A DNA stretch of 64,000 bases from GAS368 sp965227745 (GCA_965227745.1 OZ245769.1:6448001-6512000), one strand, 5' to 3'; positions 1 through 9,656 are shown, counted from the stretch's first letter. Numbers and translations are program-made. The notes: generated by a model not told the origin, from the sequence alone.

Positions 1-569
1 GGACCGGTGACGAGGCCGAGGCCGAACGCCGCGCCCACGAGGCCCATGGCCTTGGAGCGTTCGGCGCGCGAGGTGACATCCGCCACGGCGGCGGTGGCGA
101 CGGAGAGATTGCCGCTGAAGGCGCCGCTCACGATGCGCGAGAGGAGGAAGAGCCAGAACGATCCGCTGAGTGCCCACACCAGATACCCGAGGGCCGTGCC
201 CGCTACGGTCCAGCGCAAAACGCCGCGACGCCCGAGGCGGTCACTGAGCGCGCCCCAGTAGGGGGCGAAGACGAATTGCAGCACGGAAAAGAGCGAGCTG
301 ATCACACCGCCGAAAAGTACCGCGGCGAAATTGCTGTCCTTGCCTAGTACGTGAGCGAGGGAGGTGATGTGAGTCATCAACCACCCCAGAGCGCCGCTGC
401 TCCCTTCCGTGCCCAAGTAGTACTCCAGCAGATCGGGGCCGAGGGGGAAGATGATCGAAAACCCGATCAGGTCGATGTAGAGCGTGAGAAAGATGACGCC
501 GAGCGAGAGCGGGCGCGGAGGCGGGGACGGCGTGGTGGCGGCGGCGGTGGACACAGGAGAGCGGGACAC
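1..569 (-). CDS. MFS transporter, N-terminal part (runs off the left edge)
   Basis: Reading the minus strand from a GTG at 569 gives an open frame to position 1 (about 189 codons). After a short Ala/Thr/Pro-rich head comes a first membrane helix (LSLGVIFLTLYIDLIGFS), a longer than usual first loop, a second helix, and then GALSDRLGRRG, the motif A loop between helices 2 and 3 of drug:H+ antiporter (DHA1, TetA-like) MFS proteins. Helices 3 to 5 follow. The C-terminal half lies outside the window, so the substrate cannot be guessed; efflux is the usual role of this subfamily. A second in-frame GTG at 554 and a TTG further upstream are alternative starts. Confidence 0.8.
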   Translation of the reverse strand, partial: MSRSPVSTAAATTPSPPPRPLSLGVIFLTLYIDLIGFSIIFPLGPDLLEYYLGTEGSSGALGWLMTHITSLAHVLGKDSNFAAVLFGGVISSLFSVLQFVFAPYWGALSDRLGRRGVLRWTVAGTALGYLVWALSGSFWLFLLSRIVSGAFSGNLSVATAAVADVTSRAERSKAMGLVGAAFGLGLVTG

Positions 570-580
570 GAAAGACGCTT

Positions 581-607
581 CACCCCAAGACGCCAAGGCG
601 CAAAGGG
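581..607. repeat. Dispersed intergenic repeat (caagacgccaaggcgcaaag type)
   Basis: Short oligo-periodic stretch containing caagacgccaaggcgcaaag, between the MFS gene and the MmcQ/YjbR gene. It resembles the gacgcgaag-type repeats found elsewhere in this window (44083, 58982, 59194). Non-coding by context. Confidence 0.45.
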
Positions 608-660
608 AAGTTCAGCAGATATAGTAGGACCCTGCTTCCCGGGTGTCAGCCCGGCCAATT

Positions 661-1011
661 TTATAGCCCGAGCTCGGTACGCAGCTTTTTCGTCAGCTTT
701 GCCACCACGAGATCGTAACTGCGGCGAATGCGACGATCCAGTTCGGCCGAGGGCAACGCGGCGAGATCGCCGACGCGCACCCAGTGCCGCTTCGCACAAT
801 AGGGCGCCTGCGTAATGCCATCGATATCGGTAAGATCGTCGAATTCATCCGGCGTGCACTTGAAGACCAGCCCGTCGATCGTATCGCCATCAAGCGCGAT
901 GATGAGAAACATCTTGCCCGCGACCTTGTAGACAAGGCAATCGCCCCACTGCTTCACGAACGAGGTGTGGGGCAGGCCGAGCGCGAACGATTTCAGGTGA
1001 GCGAGGCGCAT
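661..1011 (-). CDS. MmcQ/YjbR family protein
   Basis: The 116-residue product has the size and layout of the MmcQ/YjbR family: an N-terminal LPHTSFVKQWGDCLVYKVAGKMF stretch matching the conserved 'P.....W.......VGGKMF' region, a central KCTPDEFDDL, and a C-terminal HWVRV segment followed by a helical end. The family has a CyaY-like double-wing fold, and proposed DNA binding is weakly supported. It is a standalone gene between the MFS transporter and a kinase on the same strand. No operon partner is evident. Confidence 0.85.
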   Translation of the reverse strand: MRLAHLKSFALGLPHTSFVKQWGDCLVYKVAGKMFLIIALDGDTIDGLVFKCTPDEFDDLTDIDGITQAPYCAKRHWVRVGDLAALPSAELDRRIRRSYDLVVAKLTKKLRTELGL

Positions 1012-1042
1012 GAAGGAATAGCTTCCGACGTCGACCTGTGCA

Positions 1043-4000
1043 CTAGACAGCCGTCGGGACGGGGAATTTGCTCAACAGCAACGAGAGCTCAAACGGCTTG
1101 GACAGAAACTCGCTGGCGCCCAGATCGGCGCACCGCCGCATCGTATCCTGCTCGCTGTAGCCGCTCATGACGATGACGCGCTGGTCGGGATTGATCTGCC
1201 GCAGGCGGCGCAGCGTTTCCTCGCCCGAGATGCCCGGCATCGTGAGATCGAGCAAGATGGCGGTGACCGGGCCTGTTTGTTCTTTGTAAAGGCGCAGGCC
1301 CTCGATGCCGTCCGGCGCTGTAATTACGCTCAGGCCGTGGCGGCGCAGCGCGGCGGCGGCGATCACCCGCACCGCCTCTTCGTCATCGATGATGAGCACC
1401 GTGGCGCGCGTCGCGACCTTGGGCGGGGCGGCTTTGACGGTGATCGCCGGGGGCGGCGGGAGCGGAGCGGCCGCCGCCTGCTCGTTGGAGCCGGGCAGCA
1501 GCAGGCGAAACGTGGAACCTCGGCCGGGCTCCGACTCAACGAAAAGAGCGCCCTGATGGCTCTGGACGATGCCCAGCACGGCGGCGAGGCCGAGGCCGCG
1601 ACCCGAGAATTTCGTCGTGAAGAACGGCTCGAAAATACGCGACATCGTCTCAGGCGTCATGCCGGAGCCGTTGTCGGACACCTCGAGACCCACGTAACGG
1701 CCGGCGGGCAGATCTGGGCGGTGGAGGGCCGAGCGGAATAATTCCGCCTCGGCGTCGCGCACGAACGTCGTGACCTTGATTTCGCCCGGTTTCTCGCCGA
1801 TGGCATCGGCGGCATTGATCACGAGATTCATTACGATCTGCTGAAGCTGCGTAGCATCGGCCATGACCGCTGGCAAAGTCTCGGCGAGGTTGAGATTGAT
1901 GCGGGTATTCTTGTGGATCGAGACGGAGAGCAACGTGGCCGTGGAGCGAACCAGCGCGGACATGTTGACGGCGCGACTCACGAGTGAGCGCTTGCCCGCG
2001 TAGGCGAGCATCTGCTGGCAGAGATCGGCGGCCCGGCGCGCGGCGTCCTCGATTTGGTCGAGATAGGTCGACGCATCGCTTTCATGGGGCAGGGCCAGGC
2101 GAGCGAGCGAGGCATTGCCCAGCATGGCCGTGAGGAGATTGTTGAAATCATGCGCGATGCCACCGGCGAGCACGCCGAGACTCTCGAGTTTTTGCGTTTC
2201 GAGAAGCTGGCGCTCGAAAGCGATTTTCTCGGCCTCGGCGGACTTCAAGGCGGTGACATCGATGGCGAGCCCTTCGAGGAAACGCAGCGTGCCATCCTCG
2301 GTGAAGACGGGCCGCCCGCGCACGAGCACCCATTTCTCGCGGCCGTCGCGATGGCGGATCCGATATTCGACCTCGAAGCTACGGTGCTCCATGACGGCCT
2401 CGCCAACACCCGTCCGAGCGATGCCGCGATCTTCGGGCAGGGTTAATTGCGCGAGATGAACGCGCCCGCCGAGAAAATCCGCCGGCGCATAGCCCGTCAG
2501 TGGCAGCAGGCCCTCCGTGCCGAAGAGCAGGGTGAGTCTCTCGTCAAACATACAGCGAAACGCCGCGCCCGGGAGCTGGCCGAGCAAGTTGCCCAACTGG
2601 CGCCGGCTTTCCTGCAACTCCGATTCCGCTTGTTTGCGCGCGGTGATCTCAGTGGCGATGCCGCAAAGGGCGTAGATCTGGCCGTGGCCGTCGCGCAAGG
2701 GAAACTTCTGCACGATGCTGATCCGGGGGCCTGCGGCTCCGGCGCTGGTCTCTTCAAACTCCATGGGGACGCCGGCATCGAGGACCTGCCGGTCGTGGGC
2801 TCCATAGGAATTAGCGACGGAATGAGGAAAAAGGTCAGCGTCGCGGTGGCCGAGGATTTTCTCCCGCGGTAGACCCGCGAGGTTTTCGAAGGGGCGATTG
2901 AAGAGAATGTAGTAGCCCGCGGGGTCCTTCACAAAGATGGCCGCGGGACTGTGATCGATGATCGCCTGCAGGCGGGTCTCGCTTTCACGCAAGGCGCGCT
3001 CCACGTCCTCGCGGTGTTGGATGTCGTCTTCCAGGGCCTGTTGGGTCAGGCGCAGCTCGGTCGTGCGGCGTTCCACCTGACGCTCGATTTCGGCCGATTT
3101 GCGCTGCGTGCCGAAGAACCACGCCACGGTCGACCCCGTGATCGCCAATCCGAGAGCGAGGGTGAGCCAGCTCCGCGTGCGCGTTTGCGCCGCCAACCAC
3201 TCGGGCGTGGGGCGGAACCACAGGTCCCATTTTCGCCCGCCAAACTCGAGCGGCATCAGGATGTGCGGCCCAGCCGCCATCTCGCTCACTTCCGGTGGGC
3301 GGGAGTTGGGATTCGCCGCGGGTGAGGTGGAGTGATAAGCGAGGACTTGCCGGTCTGGCGGAGCCGTTCGGTCAATGAAGAGCACCTCCAGATCGGGCGA
3401 AGTATCTGATTTGAAAAACGACCGGATCAAATCCGTGAAGCGAAAGATTCCGAGCACATACCCTTTTAGCTTTTCGCGCCGTTCCGCTTCCGTATTCGAC
3501 GGCAAAGGCATGTTGTAAACGGGCAGTTCCATGATGTAGCCCCAACTCTGGCTGCCTTGGCCATCGAGCAGAGGCAGGCGACCGGAGGCCGCGAGTTCGC
3601 CCGTGCCCGCAATTCTTTGCAAATCGGGCCAGGTGATACCGGTGGTTAGGTCGAAGCCGAGGGCAGGTTCGTTTCCGGCATAGGGCTCCACATACACGAC
3701 GGGAAGGTGGAGCGCCTTTTCTCCGGTTCGTCGCATGGTGGTTGCGGTGGCGCGTTCTTGAAAATCGAAATCAGCGAAACCATCCGCCCGCACTTTGGCG
3801 ACCATCGCCGCGCGCTCCTCGCCACGCACGAGCGGCACCCATTCTAGCGCCTGGACGCCATACTGGCGTGAGATCAAGTCTCGGGCCGCCCCGGCGAATT
3901 CATCCCGTGAGACATCCCCGGAATAGTGAAATAGGTTGCGCAGGCTGAAGAGCGTTTCTTGGTGACGCTGCAACCGATCCGTTGCGAGATTGATGAAACC

Positions 4001-4183
4001 TTGAGCCCGCCGCTCGAAATCCGCCTCCGATTTATCATTTTCCCGATCCCGGACGAACAAAAATGCCACCACGCTCACTGTGACTCCCAGTAGGAGGGCT
4101 AGCAAAGCCGCACGCTCGCGAAATAGAGAAAGGTTTCCCGCGGGAGGTTGGACTGGGGGCGGGGTGGGCGCGGCCTGGCTCAT
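1043..4183 (-). CDS. CHASE-PAS-PAS hybrid histidine kinase with C-terminal receiver
   Basis: A 1046-residue membrane sensor. A helix at about 26-44 and another at 339-358 flank a periplasmic CHASE domain (about 85-290). A coiled coil (about 360-400) leads to two PAS domains (about 402-515 and 530-645), the second ending in an MEGLAIDVT-type PAC segment. The phospho-accepting His is H678 in GGIAHDFNNLL. The ATPase domain has the N box NLVINAADA (787-795) and G box GRGLGLA (861-867). The C-terminal receiver has acidic residues 933-934, phospho-acceptor D979 in LLDLTMPG, and K1029. It lies downstream of a shorter paralogue on the same strand with a 49-bp gap, so the two may be co-transcribed. 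No output gene is adjacent. The ligand is unknown; CHASE domains in other bacteria bind small molecules such as cytokinins or peptides. Confidence 0.93.
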   Translation of the reverse strand: MSQAAPTPPPVQPPAGNLSLFRERAALLALLLGVTVSVVAFLFVRDRENDKSEADFERRAQGFINLATDRLQRHQETLFSLRNLFHYSGDVSRDEFAGAARDLISRQYGVQALEWVPLVRGEERAAMVAKVRADGFADFDFQERATATTMRRTGEKALHLPVVYVEPYAGNEPALGFDLTTGITWPDLQRIAGTGELAASGRLPLLDGQGSQSWGYIMELPVYNMPLPSNTEAERREKLKGYVLGIFRFTDLIRSFFKSDTSPDLEVLFIDRTAPPDRQVLAYHSTSPAANPNSRPPEVSEMAAGPHILMPLEFGGRKWDLWFRPTPEWLAAQTRTRSWLTLALGLAITGSTVAWFFGTQRKSAEIERQVERRTTELRLTQQALEDDIQHREDVERALRESETRLQAIIDHSPAAIFVKDPAGYYILFNRPFENLAGLPREKILGHRDADLFPHSVANSYGAHDRQVLDAGVPMEFEETSAGAAGPRISIVQKFPLRDGHGQIYALCGIATEITARKQAESELQESRRQLGNLLGQLPGAAFRCMFDERLTLLFGTEGLLPLTGYAPADFLGGRVHLAQLTLPEDRGIARTGVGEAVMEHRSFEVEYRIRHRDGREKWVLVRGRPVFTEDGTLRFLEGLAIDVTALKSAEAEKIAFERQLLETQKLESLGVLAGGIAHDFNNLLTAMLGNASLARLALPHESDASTYLDQIEDAARRAADLCQQMLAYAGKRSLVSRAVNMSALVRSTATLLSVSIHKNTRINLNLAETLPAVMADATQLQQIVMNLVINAADAIGEKPGEIKVTTFVRDAEAELFRSALHRPDLPAGRYVGLEVSDNGSGMTPETMSRIFEPFFTTKFSGRGLGLAAVLGIVQSHQGALFVESEPGRGSTFRLLLPGSNEQAAAAPLPPPPAITVKAAPPKVATRATVLIIDDEEAVRVIAAAALRRHGLSVITAPDGIEGLRLYKEQTGPVTAILLDLTMPGISGEETLRRLRQINPDQRVIVMSGYSEQDTMRRCADLGASEFLSKPFELSLLLSKFPVPTAV

Positions 4184-4232
4184 CGATTAAAAGTAGGGGG
4201 ATTCGAGAGAAATAGGTTCTAAATCGGCTCGG

Positions 4233-6890
4233 TCAAGCCGTGAGTTCACGAATCTTTTCCATGAGCGCTTCGCGCGTGAATGGTTTAGGCAAAAATGCGA
4301 GGCGGCTTTCGCTCGAGGCTAGGCGCCGGAGCAAATCGCCCTCGTTGTATCCGCTCATGATGAGAATGGTGACATCGGGGCGCAGGATGCGCAGGGCGCT
4401 GAGAGTTTCCTCGCCGGAAAGCCCGGGCATGACGAGATCGAGGAGCACAAATTTATAGGCCGACGGATTTTCGCGAAAGATCGCGAGGCCGGAACGGCCA
4501 TCCGGGGCCGTGCGGGGGGTGAGCCCGATGGAGGCCAGCATCTCCGAAGCGACTGCGCGCACCGGACCCTCGTCCTCAATCACCAGGGCCTGCCCCGTGA
4601 GCAGCTGGCCGGCGTTTTCGCCAAAGGGCGACTGCGAGCGCGCCGTCGGTGCCGCCCCGGCGACCGGTGGCAAGAGTAGTCGAAAAGTCGAGCCCACGCC
4701 GGGCTCACTGGTGACATGCAGCGCACCGTGATGGCTGCGCACGATGCCGAGCACTGCCGCGAGGCCCAGACCCCTCCCGGCAAACTTCGTGGTGTAAAAA
4801 GGATCGAAGATCTTGGCCAGGACCTCGGGCGCCATGCCGCAGCCGTGGTCGCGCACTTCGAGATAGACATAGTCACCCTCCGGCAGCCCTGCACCGGTCA
4901 CGCAGGCGTTGAGCAGTGCTGCATCGGCGTAGATCGCACCGGTGGCCACGATGATCTCGCCCCCGCGGTCGCCGGTGGCATCGGCGGCGTTGAGCACGAG
5001 GTTCATCACGATCTGCCGCAGTTGGGTGGCGTCACCTAGAACGGCAGGCAGGGCGGCGGCGAGGTCGAGGCGGAGCGCGGCTTTTCGGGCGATCGAAACT
5101 TCGAGGAGCGGCGTGAGCCCCGCAGCGAGTGCGCCGAGGTCGAGGGGTTCGATTACGAAGCGGCCCTTGCCCGCGTAGGCGAGCATCTGGCGGCAAAGCT
5201 CGGCGGCGCGCAGGGAGGCAGTCTCGATGGCACGGAGTTGACCATCGACGGGGGAGTCGGCGGGTAACTGCAGGCGGGATAGACTGGCATTGCCGAGGAT
5301 GCCCGTGAGGAGATTGTTGAAATCGTGCGCGATGCCGCCGGCGAGCAAGCCGAGGCTTTCGAGCTTCTGGCCTTCGAGTAGTTTTCGTTCGAGCGCGATG
5401 CGCTCCTGCTCGGCCTTTTTCTGGGCGGTGATGTCGATGGCGAGGCCCTCGAAGGCCTCGAGGCGGCCATCGGCGCGATAAAGACCGGCACCGCGGGAAA
5501 GCACCCACTTCTCGCCGCCGTTGGGCAGGCGCACGCGGTACTCGATCTCGAAGTCGCGATGGTCGTCGAGCGCCGTGGTCGTAGCGGTGCGGACGCGCTC
5601 GAGATCATCGGGATGGATGACATCCCGAAAATGGACCCGGCCCGAAATGAAATCCGCAGGCTGACGCCCGGTGAGTTCGTACGTGCCATCGCTGACGAAT
5701 ACCACCGTCAGCGCGTCGTCGTAGCGGCAGCGGTACGCCATGCCCGGCAGCGCGTGCAGCAGGGAGTCGAGTTCTCGCCGGCTCTCGGCCAATTCCGCGG
5801 TCCGTTCGGATACGACGTGCTCGACGATCTCCGTGCGGCGTCCGAGCGCATGCACCAGACCTCCGAGCAAAACCGTAATCGCCAGGACGCCAGCCACGCG
5901 CACCCAGGCCAGCGGAGTGTACTGCTCTTCGATCCAACCGGCACGCGGACGATAAATGACATGCCAGTCCCTGCCGCCCAGCGGGAGCGCCAACTCATGA
6001 TACATGCCGGTTTTAAATCCGGCTTCACTGGGCACTGGGCGACGCGGGGCCTTATCGTCGACCGGGCGGTAATACAAGGTGCGCAAGGCCGGATCGGTCT
6101 CCGTGCCGTCGATAAAAAGCATATCGAGCACGGTTTCCGTGTAGGCCATGCGCGCTCGCTCCAGGAGGTCGTGGGTGCGAAACACCGTCTGCACAAAGCC
6201 AATAAACGTGTCGGGCTCGTTACTCTGCGTTGTGCGCGGCGGCCGCCAGACCGGGGAAATCAAGATGACGCCCAGTTGTTCAGGTGACTTTTCCTGCGCG
6301 AGACGAACTTGGCGTGACAGCGTGAGCTGGCGAGTCTCACGGGCCCGATCCAGATGCGGACGAGTGGGAGCCATCATGAGATCGTAGCCGACCGCGCGCT
6401 CATTACCCGCTAGGGGGTAAACGTAGGCGATCGGAAGATACGTCGGCCGGTCGGGAGCGCGTACAGCCTCACCCGCGGCGTTGAACTCGAACACTTCAAA
6501 ATTCTGCCGTGAATACGCCCGGCGAAACCCCGCCTCGACCTCGGCCCGCCCCGCCGCGTCGACCAGTGGCACCCACTCGTAGCCCTGCGCTCCAGGCGTC
6601 CGCTCCTCGACGCGGCGCGCGGCGCGCATGAACTCGGTGCGGCTGATATTCGCGTTCAGCGAAAAGAGGGCATTGAGACCAAACAGCCCGTCTTCGTAGC
6701 GACCCAGCACCTCGCGCGTCAGCGTATGACGGATGGTCGCACGCCGGATGAACTCGGCCTCGGCCCGTTCGCGCTCGCGGAGTCGGCTATCGTGAAAAGA
6801 GAAGTACGCGAACACCACGCCCGCCACGCCCACCGCCAGCATGGCGGTGCGGCGGGTGAAAAGGGGCGGTTTGCGCGGGGCGGCGTCCAT
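4233..6890 (-). CDS. CHASE-PAS hybrid histidine kinase with C-terminal receiver
   Basis: An 885-residue paralogue of the downstream kinase. It has helices at about 16-31 and 327-349, a CHASE domain between them (about 70-240), one PAS domain (about 370-485, ending EGLAIDITA), H522 in GGIAHDFNNLL, N box NLVLNAADA, G box GRGLGLA, and a receiver with D818 (LLDLVMPG) and K869 (FLPKPF). The first PAS domain of its neighbour is missing, which accounts for most of the length difference. The kinase core is very similar in both (LESLGLLAGGIAHDF versus LESLGVLAGGIAHDF), suggesting tandem duplication. It reads first in the pair. No transcriptional regulator is encoded nearby, so signalling probably passes through a remote phosphotransfer protein or stays within the receiver. 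Confidence 0.93.
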   Translation of the reverse strand: MDAAPRKPPLFTRRTAMLAVGVAGVVFAYFSFHDSRLRERERAEAEFIRRATIRHTLTREVLGRYEDGLFGLNALFSLNANISRTEFMRAARRVEERTPGAQGYEWVPLVDAAGRAEVEAGFRRAYSRQNFEVFEFNAAGEAVRAPDRPTYLPIAYVYPLAGNERAVGYDLMMAPTRPHLDRARETRQLTLSRQVRLAQEKSPEQLGVILISPVWRPPRTTQSNEPDTFIGFVQTVFRTHDLLERARMAYTETVLDMLFIDGTETDPALRTLYYRPVDDKAPRRPVPSEAGFKTGMYHELALPLGGRDWHVIYRPRAGWIEEQYTPLAWVRVAGVLAITVLLGGLVHALGRRTEIVEHVVSERTAELAESRRELDSLLHALPGMAYRCRYDDALTVVFVSDGTYELTGRQPADFISGRVHFRDVIHPDDLERVRTATTTALDDHRDFEIEYRVRLPNGGEKWVLSRGAGLYRADGRLEAFEGLAIDITAQKKAEQERIALERKLLEGQKLESLGLLAGGIAHDFNNLLTGILGNASLSRLQLPADSPVDGQLRAIETASLRAAELCRQMLAYAGKGRFVIEPLDLGALAAGLTPLLEVSIARKAALRLDLAAALPAVLGDATQLRQIVMNLVLNAADATGDRGGEIIVATGAIYADAALLNACVTGAGLPEGDYVYLEVRDHGCGMAPEVLAKIFDPFYTTKFAGRGLGLAAVLGIVRSHHGALHVTSEPGVGSTFRLLLPPVAGAAPTARSQSPFGENAGQLLTGQALVIEDEGPVRAVASEMLASIGLTPRTAPDGRSGLAIFRENPSAYKFVLLDLVMPGLSGEETLSALRILRPDVTILIMSGYNEGDLLRRLASSESRLAFLPKPFTREALMEKIRELTA

Positions 6891-7005
6891 GAAGGCGGTG
6901 CTTCAATCATGGAGCGCCCCCGAGTGTGGGCAAATTAATCTGCAACGATTTGCGAAAGACCTCGATGACCCGCCGGCGCAGGCAAAATCGGGGTCCTCGA
7001 AATCG

Positions 7006-8274
7006 TTACAATTTGTAGGGTAGCGGGTGGCGGCCCGTGAGGACGGCTACGCGCTGCTTGACGCTCTCGATGGCGGCGGCTTCGCCGGGCGTGCCGATGG
7101 CGGCGAGCACGGTGTCGATGCAGCCGGCGACCTCGGCCATCTCGGCCTCGACGAAGCCGCGCGTGGTGATCGCGGGCGTGCCGAGACGGATGCCCGAAGC
7201 TTGGAAGGGCGAGCGGGTTTCGAAAGGCACCGTGTTCTTATTGCACGTGATGTGCGCGCGATCGAGGGTCTCCTGGGCGACTTTGGCGGTGAGCTCCGGG
7301 AACTTGGTGCGGAGATCGAGCAGGAAGAGGTGATTGTCCGTGCCGCCGGAGACGATCTTGTAGCCTTTGCCGGCGAAGGCAGCGGCGAAGGCGCGGCTGT
7401 TCTTCACGATCTGTTCGGCGTAGGTCTTGAACTCGGGCTTGAGGCACTCGCCGAAGCACACGGCCTTGGCCGCGATGACGTGCATAAGCGGGCCGCCCTG
7501 ATTGCCGGGGAAGACGGCGGAGTCGAGGGCCTTGGCGTGCTGCGTGGAGCGGGCGACGATGAGGCCGCCGCGCGGACCGCGTAGGGTCTTGTGCGTGGTC
7601 GTGGTGACGAAATCGGCATGCGGCACCGGCGAGGGGTGGACGCCCGCGGCGACGAGGCCGGCGATGTGCGCGATATCGGCAAAGAGATAAGCGCCCACCG
7701 ATTTGGCGATCTCACCCATGCGGGCGAAATCGATCACGCGGGAGTAGGCGCTCGCGCCGACGGTGATCATCTTGGGCTTCTCGCGCTGGGCGACCGCGGC
7801 CAGCTCGTCGTAGTCGATCAGGCCATTGTCCTCGCGGACGCCGTATTGAACAAATTGATACAGCTTGCCGGAGAAATTCGCGGGATTGCCGTGCGTGAGG
7901 TGACCGCCGTGGCTGAGGTTCATGCCCAGCAGCTTGTCGCCGGGGGAGAGGACGGCGGCGTAGACGGAGGCATTGGCCTGCGAACCGGAGTGGGGCTGGA
8001 CGTTGGCGTACTCGGCCCCGAAGAGCTTCTTGGCGCGCTCGATGGCAAGCACCTCGACCTTGTCGACCTGCTCGCAACCGCCGTACCAGCGCTTGGAGGG
8101 ATAGCCCTCGGCGTACTTGTTGGTGAGCACGCTACCCTGAGCCTCGAGGACGGCCGGGTAGGTGAAGTTCTCCGAGGCGATGAGCTCGATATGGCTCTGC
8201 TGGCGGCCGAGCTCGGCGGTGATGGCCGAGTAGATTTCGGGATCGAGGGTCGGGAGAGGCGTGGCGTTAAGCAT
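7006..8274 (-). CDS. glyA: Serine hydroxymethyltransferase
   Basis: The PLP enzyme interconverts serine and glycine with tetrahydrofolate and feeds one-carbon units to purine and methionine synthesis. The 422-residue protein from the ATG at 8274 (MLNATPLPTLDPE) aligns end to end with the family. It contains the SGSQAN region, DIAHIAGLV, and TTTTHKTLRGPRGG, in which the PLP lysine is K229. A longer reading from 8337 adds 21 residues of unconserved sequence, so 8274 is preferred. purD, another user of the folate/purine branch, lies about 1.4 kb upstream on the same strand. Confidence 0.97.
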   Translation of the reverse strand: MLNATPLPTLDPEIYSAITAELGRQQSHIELIASENFTYPAVLEAQGSVLTNKYAEGYPSKRWYGGCEQVDKVEVLAIERAKKLFGAEYANVQPHSGSQANASVYAAVLSPGDKLLGMNLSHGGHLTHGNPANFSGKLYQFVQYGVREDNGLIDYDELAAVAQREKPKMITVGASAYSRVIDFARMGEIAKSVGAYLFADIAHIAGLVAAGVHPSPVPHADFVTTTTHKTLRGPRGGLIVARSTQHAKALDSAVFPGNQGGPLMHVIAAKAVCFGECLKPEFKTYAEQIVKNSRAFAAAFAGKGYKIVSGGTDNHLFLLDLRTKFPELTAKVAQETLDRAHITCNKNTVPFETRSPFQASGIRLGTPAITTRGFVEAEMAEVAGCIDTVLAAIGTPGEAAAIESVKQRVAVLTGRHPLPYKL

Positions 8275-8357
8275 GGTCGGATGGATGCAGCGTGAGCGTG
8301 AAAAAAGACACGCTCGCTCAACCCAGCACGGACGCAAAACCTTTTTCCGTCACCTTT

Positions 8358-8867
8358 TCAGCGGCGCGGCGGTATCTGCGTCTTAAGATATTCGAGCAAA
8401 CTCGGGATGGCTTCGACCATCTCATCGCGCACCGACTCGTAGAGGCGGATCGGGCCGCCGTAGGGGTCGCCGATCTCCTTGTCGCCGCGCTGCGGCATGA
8501 ACTCGCGGAAGAGGTGAATACGCTTCGGTGGCGGCTCGGCCTGCAGTTGAATCATCGCGCGGTGCGACTCAGTCATGCCCAGCACGAGGAAGGCCTCGTC
8601 GAGCATTTCCTGCGTAAGAGGGCGGCTGGTATGCTTCGCGATGTCTAATCCCACCTTTTTCAGGGCGATTACGGAGTTTTCCGACACGGTGTCGCCCGCC
8701 CGCGCAGCGACGCCGGCGGAGATGACTTTTAGCGAGCGGAGCGGCTCAGGCTGCGCCGCGAGGGCGTGCTGCAAGAGGGCCGCGGCCATCGGGCTGCGAC
8801 AGATATTGGCCGTGCAAACGACGATGATGTTTCCGGGCGCGGGCATGGTCGAAGGCCGAAGGGACAC
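8358..8867 (-). CDS. Low-molecular-weight protein tyrosine phosphatase family protein
   Basis: The 169-residue protein has the CX5R(S) catalytic loop near the N-terminus, CTANICRS (C18, R24), and the general-acid DP pair at D134-P135 in EIGDPYGG. The usual loop is C-x-G-N-x-C-R-S; here Ala replaces the Gly. Bacterial members dephosphorylate tyrosine-kinase substrates in exopolysaccharide export or act as arsenate reductases. The sequence does not decide between these, but this genome segment is rich in polysaccharide genes. An internal ATG at 8846 (MPAPGNIIVV) is an equally good start, since the first seven residues are not conserved. Confidence 0.85.
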   Translation of the reverse strand: MSLRPSTMPAPGNIIVVCTANICRSPMAAALLQHALAAQPEPLRSLKVISAGVAARAGDTVSENSVIALKKVGLDIAKHTSRPLTQEMLDEAFLVLGMTESHRAMIQLQAEPPPKRIHLFREFMPQRGDKEIGDPYGGPIRLYESVRDEMVEAIPSLLEYLKTQIPPRR

Positions 8868-8966
8868 GGTTTTGCCGGAAAGGCAAAGCCGGAGTGTGTC
8901 GGCGGAATAGTTGAGGAGCTGCGAGGAAGGACGACCCGAGGACCGAAGGGCGCACGGGCACCGAGC

Positions 8967-9656
8967 CTATACGCGTTTCAGCGCTTTGAGGGAGCGGTGG
9001 AGTTGCACGGCGCGTTGGAGGGCGGCGTCGATGAGCGGCGGAGCGGGTTTGGCCTTGGCGCTCTTTTCGGCGGTGATCTCTTCCAGGGGGTCGTCGGAGG
9101 CGGGCGAGGCGGACTCGGGTAAGGCGCCCTGGCGGTCCTTGGCGAGGCGGGCTTCGTCGTTGCGGGCTTTTTCGGGTGAGTCGTTGAGCAGCGATTCGAT
9201 CACCGCCCCGGAGCCGAGGGCCTCATAGGCGCGGCGCTCATCGTCGGCGGGGATTTTGAGCGCGATGTCGAGCGGCAACTTGGCGGTCGAGCTGCCGATC
9301 ACGACAATGCCCGGGGAGGGTAGGCGGGCAGAGAGGGATTCGAGGAGGGCCGCATCGGTCTCGGCGTTGATCAACAAAAGGATGGGCGTGCGCGGGGTGG
9401 CGTTGAACTTCAGCCAACCGTCGAGCGCCGTGGCGGCGTCGGCATCGCCGCGGGCATAGCGAACATCGAGGACGGTCGGCTTCTTCGCGGTCGATTGACC
9501 CGGGAGATCGGCAGGGATATTTTTTGCCCGCTGGTAAGCCAACCCTTCACCGAGGTCGCGGGTGAGCGGAGCGGCGTGGGCCGTCGTAAAGCCAGCCAGC
9601 GCAATAAGCGCGCTGGCCGCGGCGAGAGCGTGGAGACGGGTCGGGGAAAGATTCAT
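8967..9656 (-). CDS. Secreted hypothetical protein, translationally coupled to purD
   Basis: I do not recognise the family. The start at 9656 overlaps the purD stop in an ATGA arrangement, so it is translationally coupled. The first 29 residues form a signal peptide (LHALAAASALIALAGFTTAHA, cut near A-A). The mature protein has alternating strand/helix segments (PTVLDVRYARGD, PILLLINAET, GIVVIGSS) that look like a small Rossmann-like or vWA-like fold. A charged tail rich in Lys, Glu and Ala follows, ending LHRSLKALKRV. It probably acts in the periplasm. The link to purD may be only positional. Confidence 0.7.
   Translation of the reverse strand: MNLSPTRLHALAAASALIALAGFTTAHAAPLTRDLGEGLAYQRAKNIPADLPGQSTAKKPTVLDVRYARGDADAATALDGWLKFNATPRTPILLLINAETDAALLESLSARLPSPGIVVIGSSTAKLPLDIALKIPADDERRAYEALGSGAVIESLLNDSPEKARNDEARLAKDRQGALPESASPASDDPLEEITAEKSAKAKPAPPLIDAALQRAVQLHRSLKALKRV

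Noticed and set aside
6932..7005. Terminator after glyA
   Set aside because: aacgattt/aaatcgtt pair loosely across about 50 bp with no compact stem or T-run on the minus strand.
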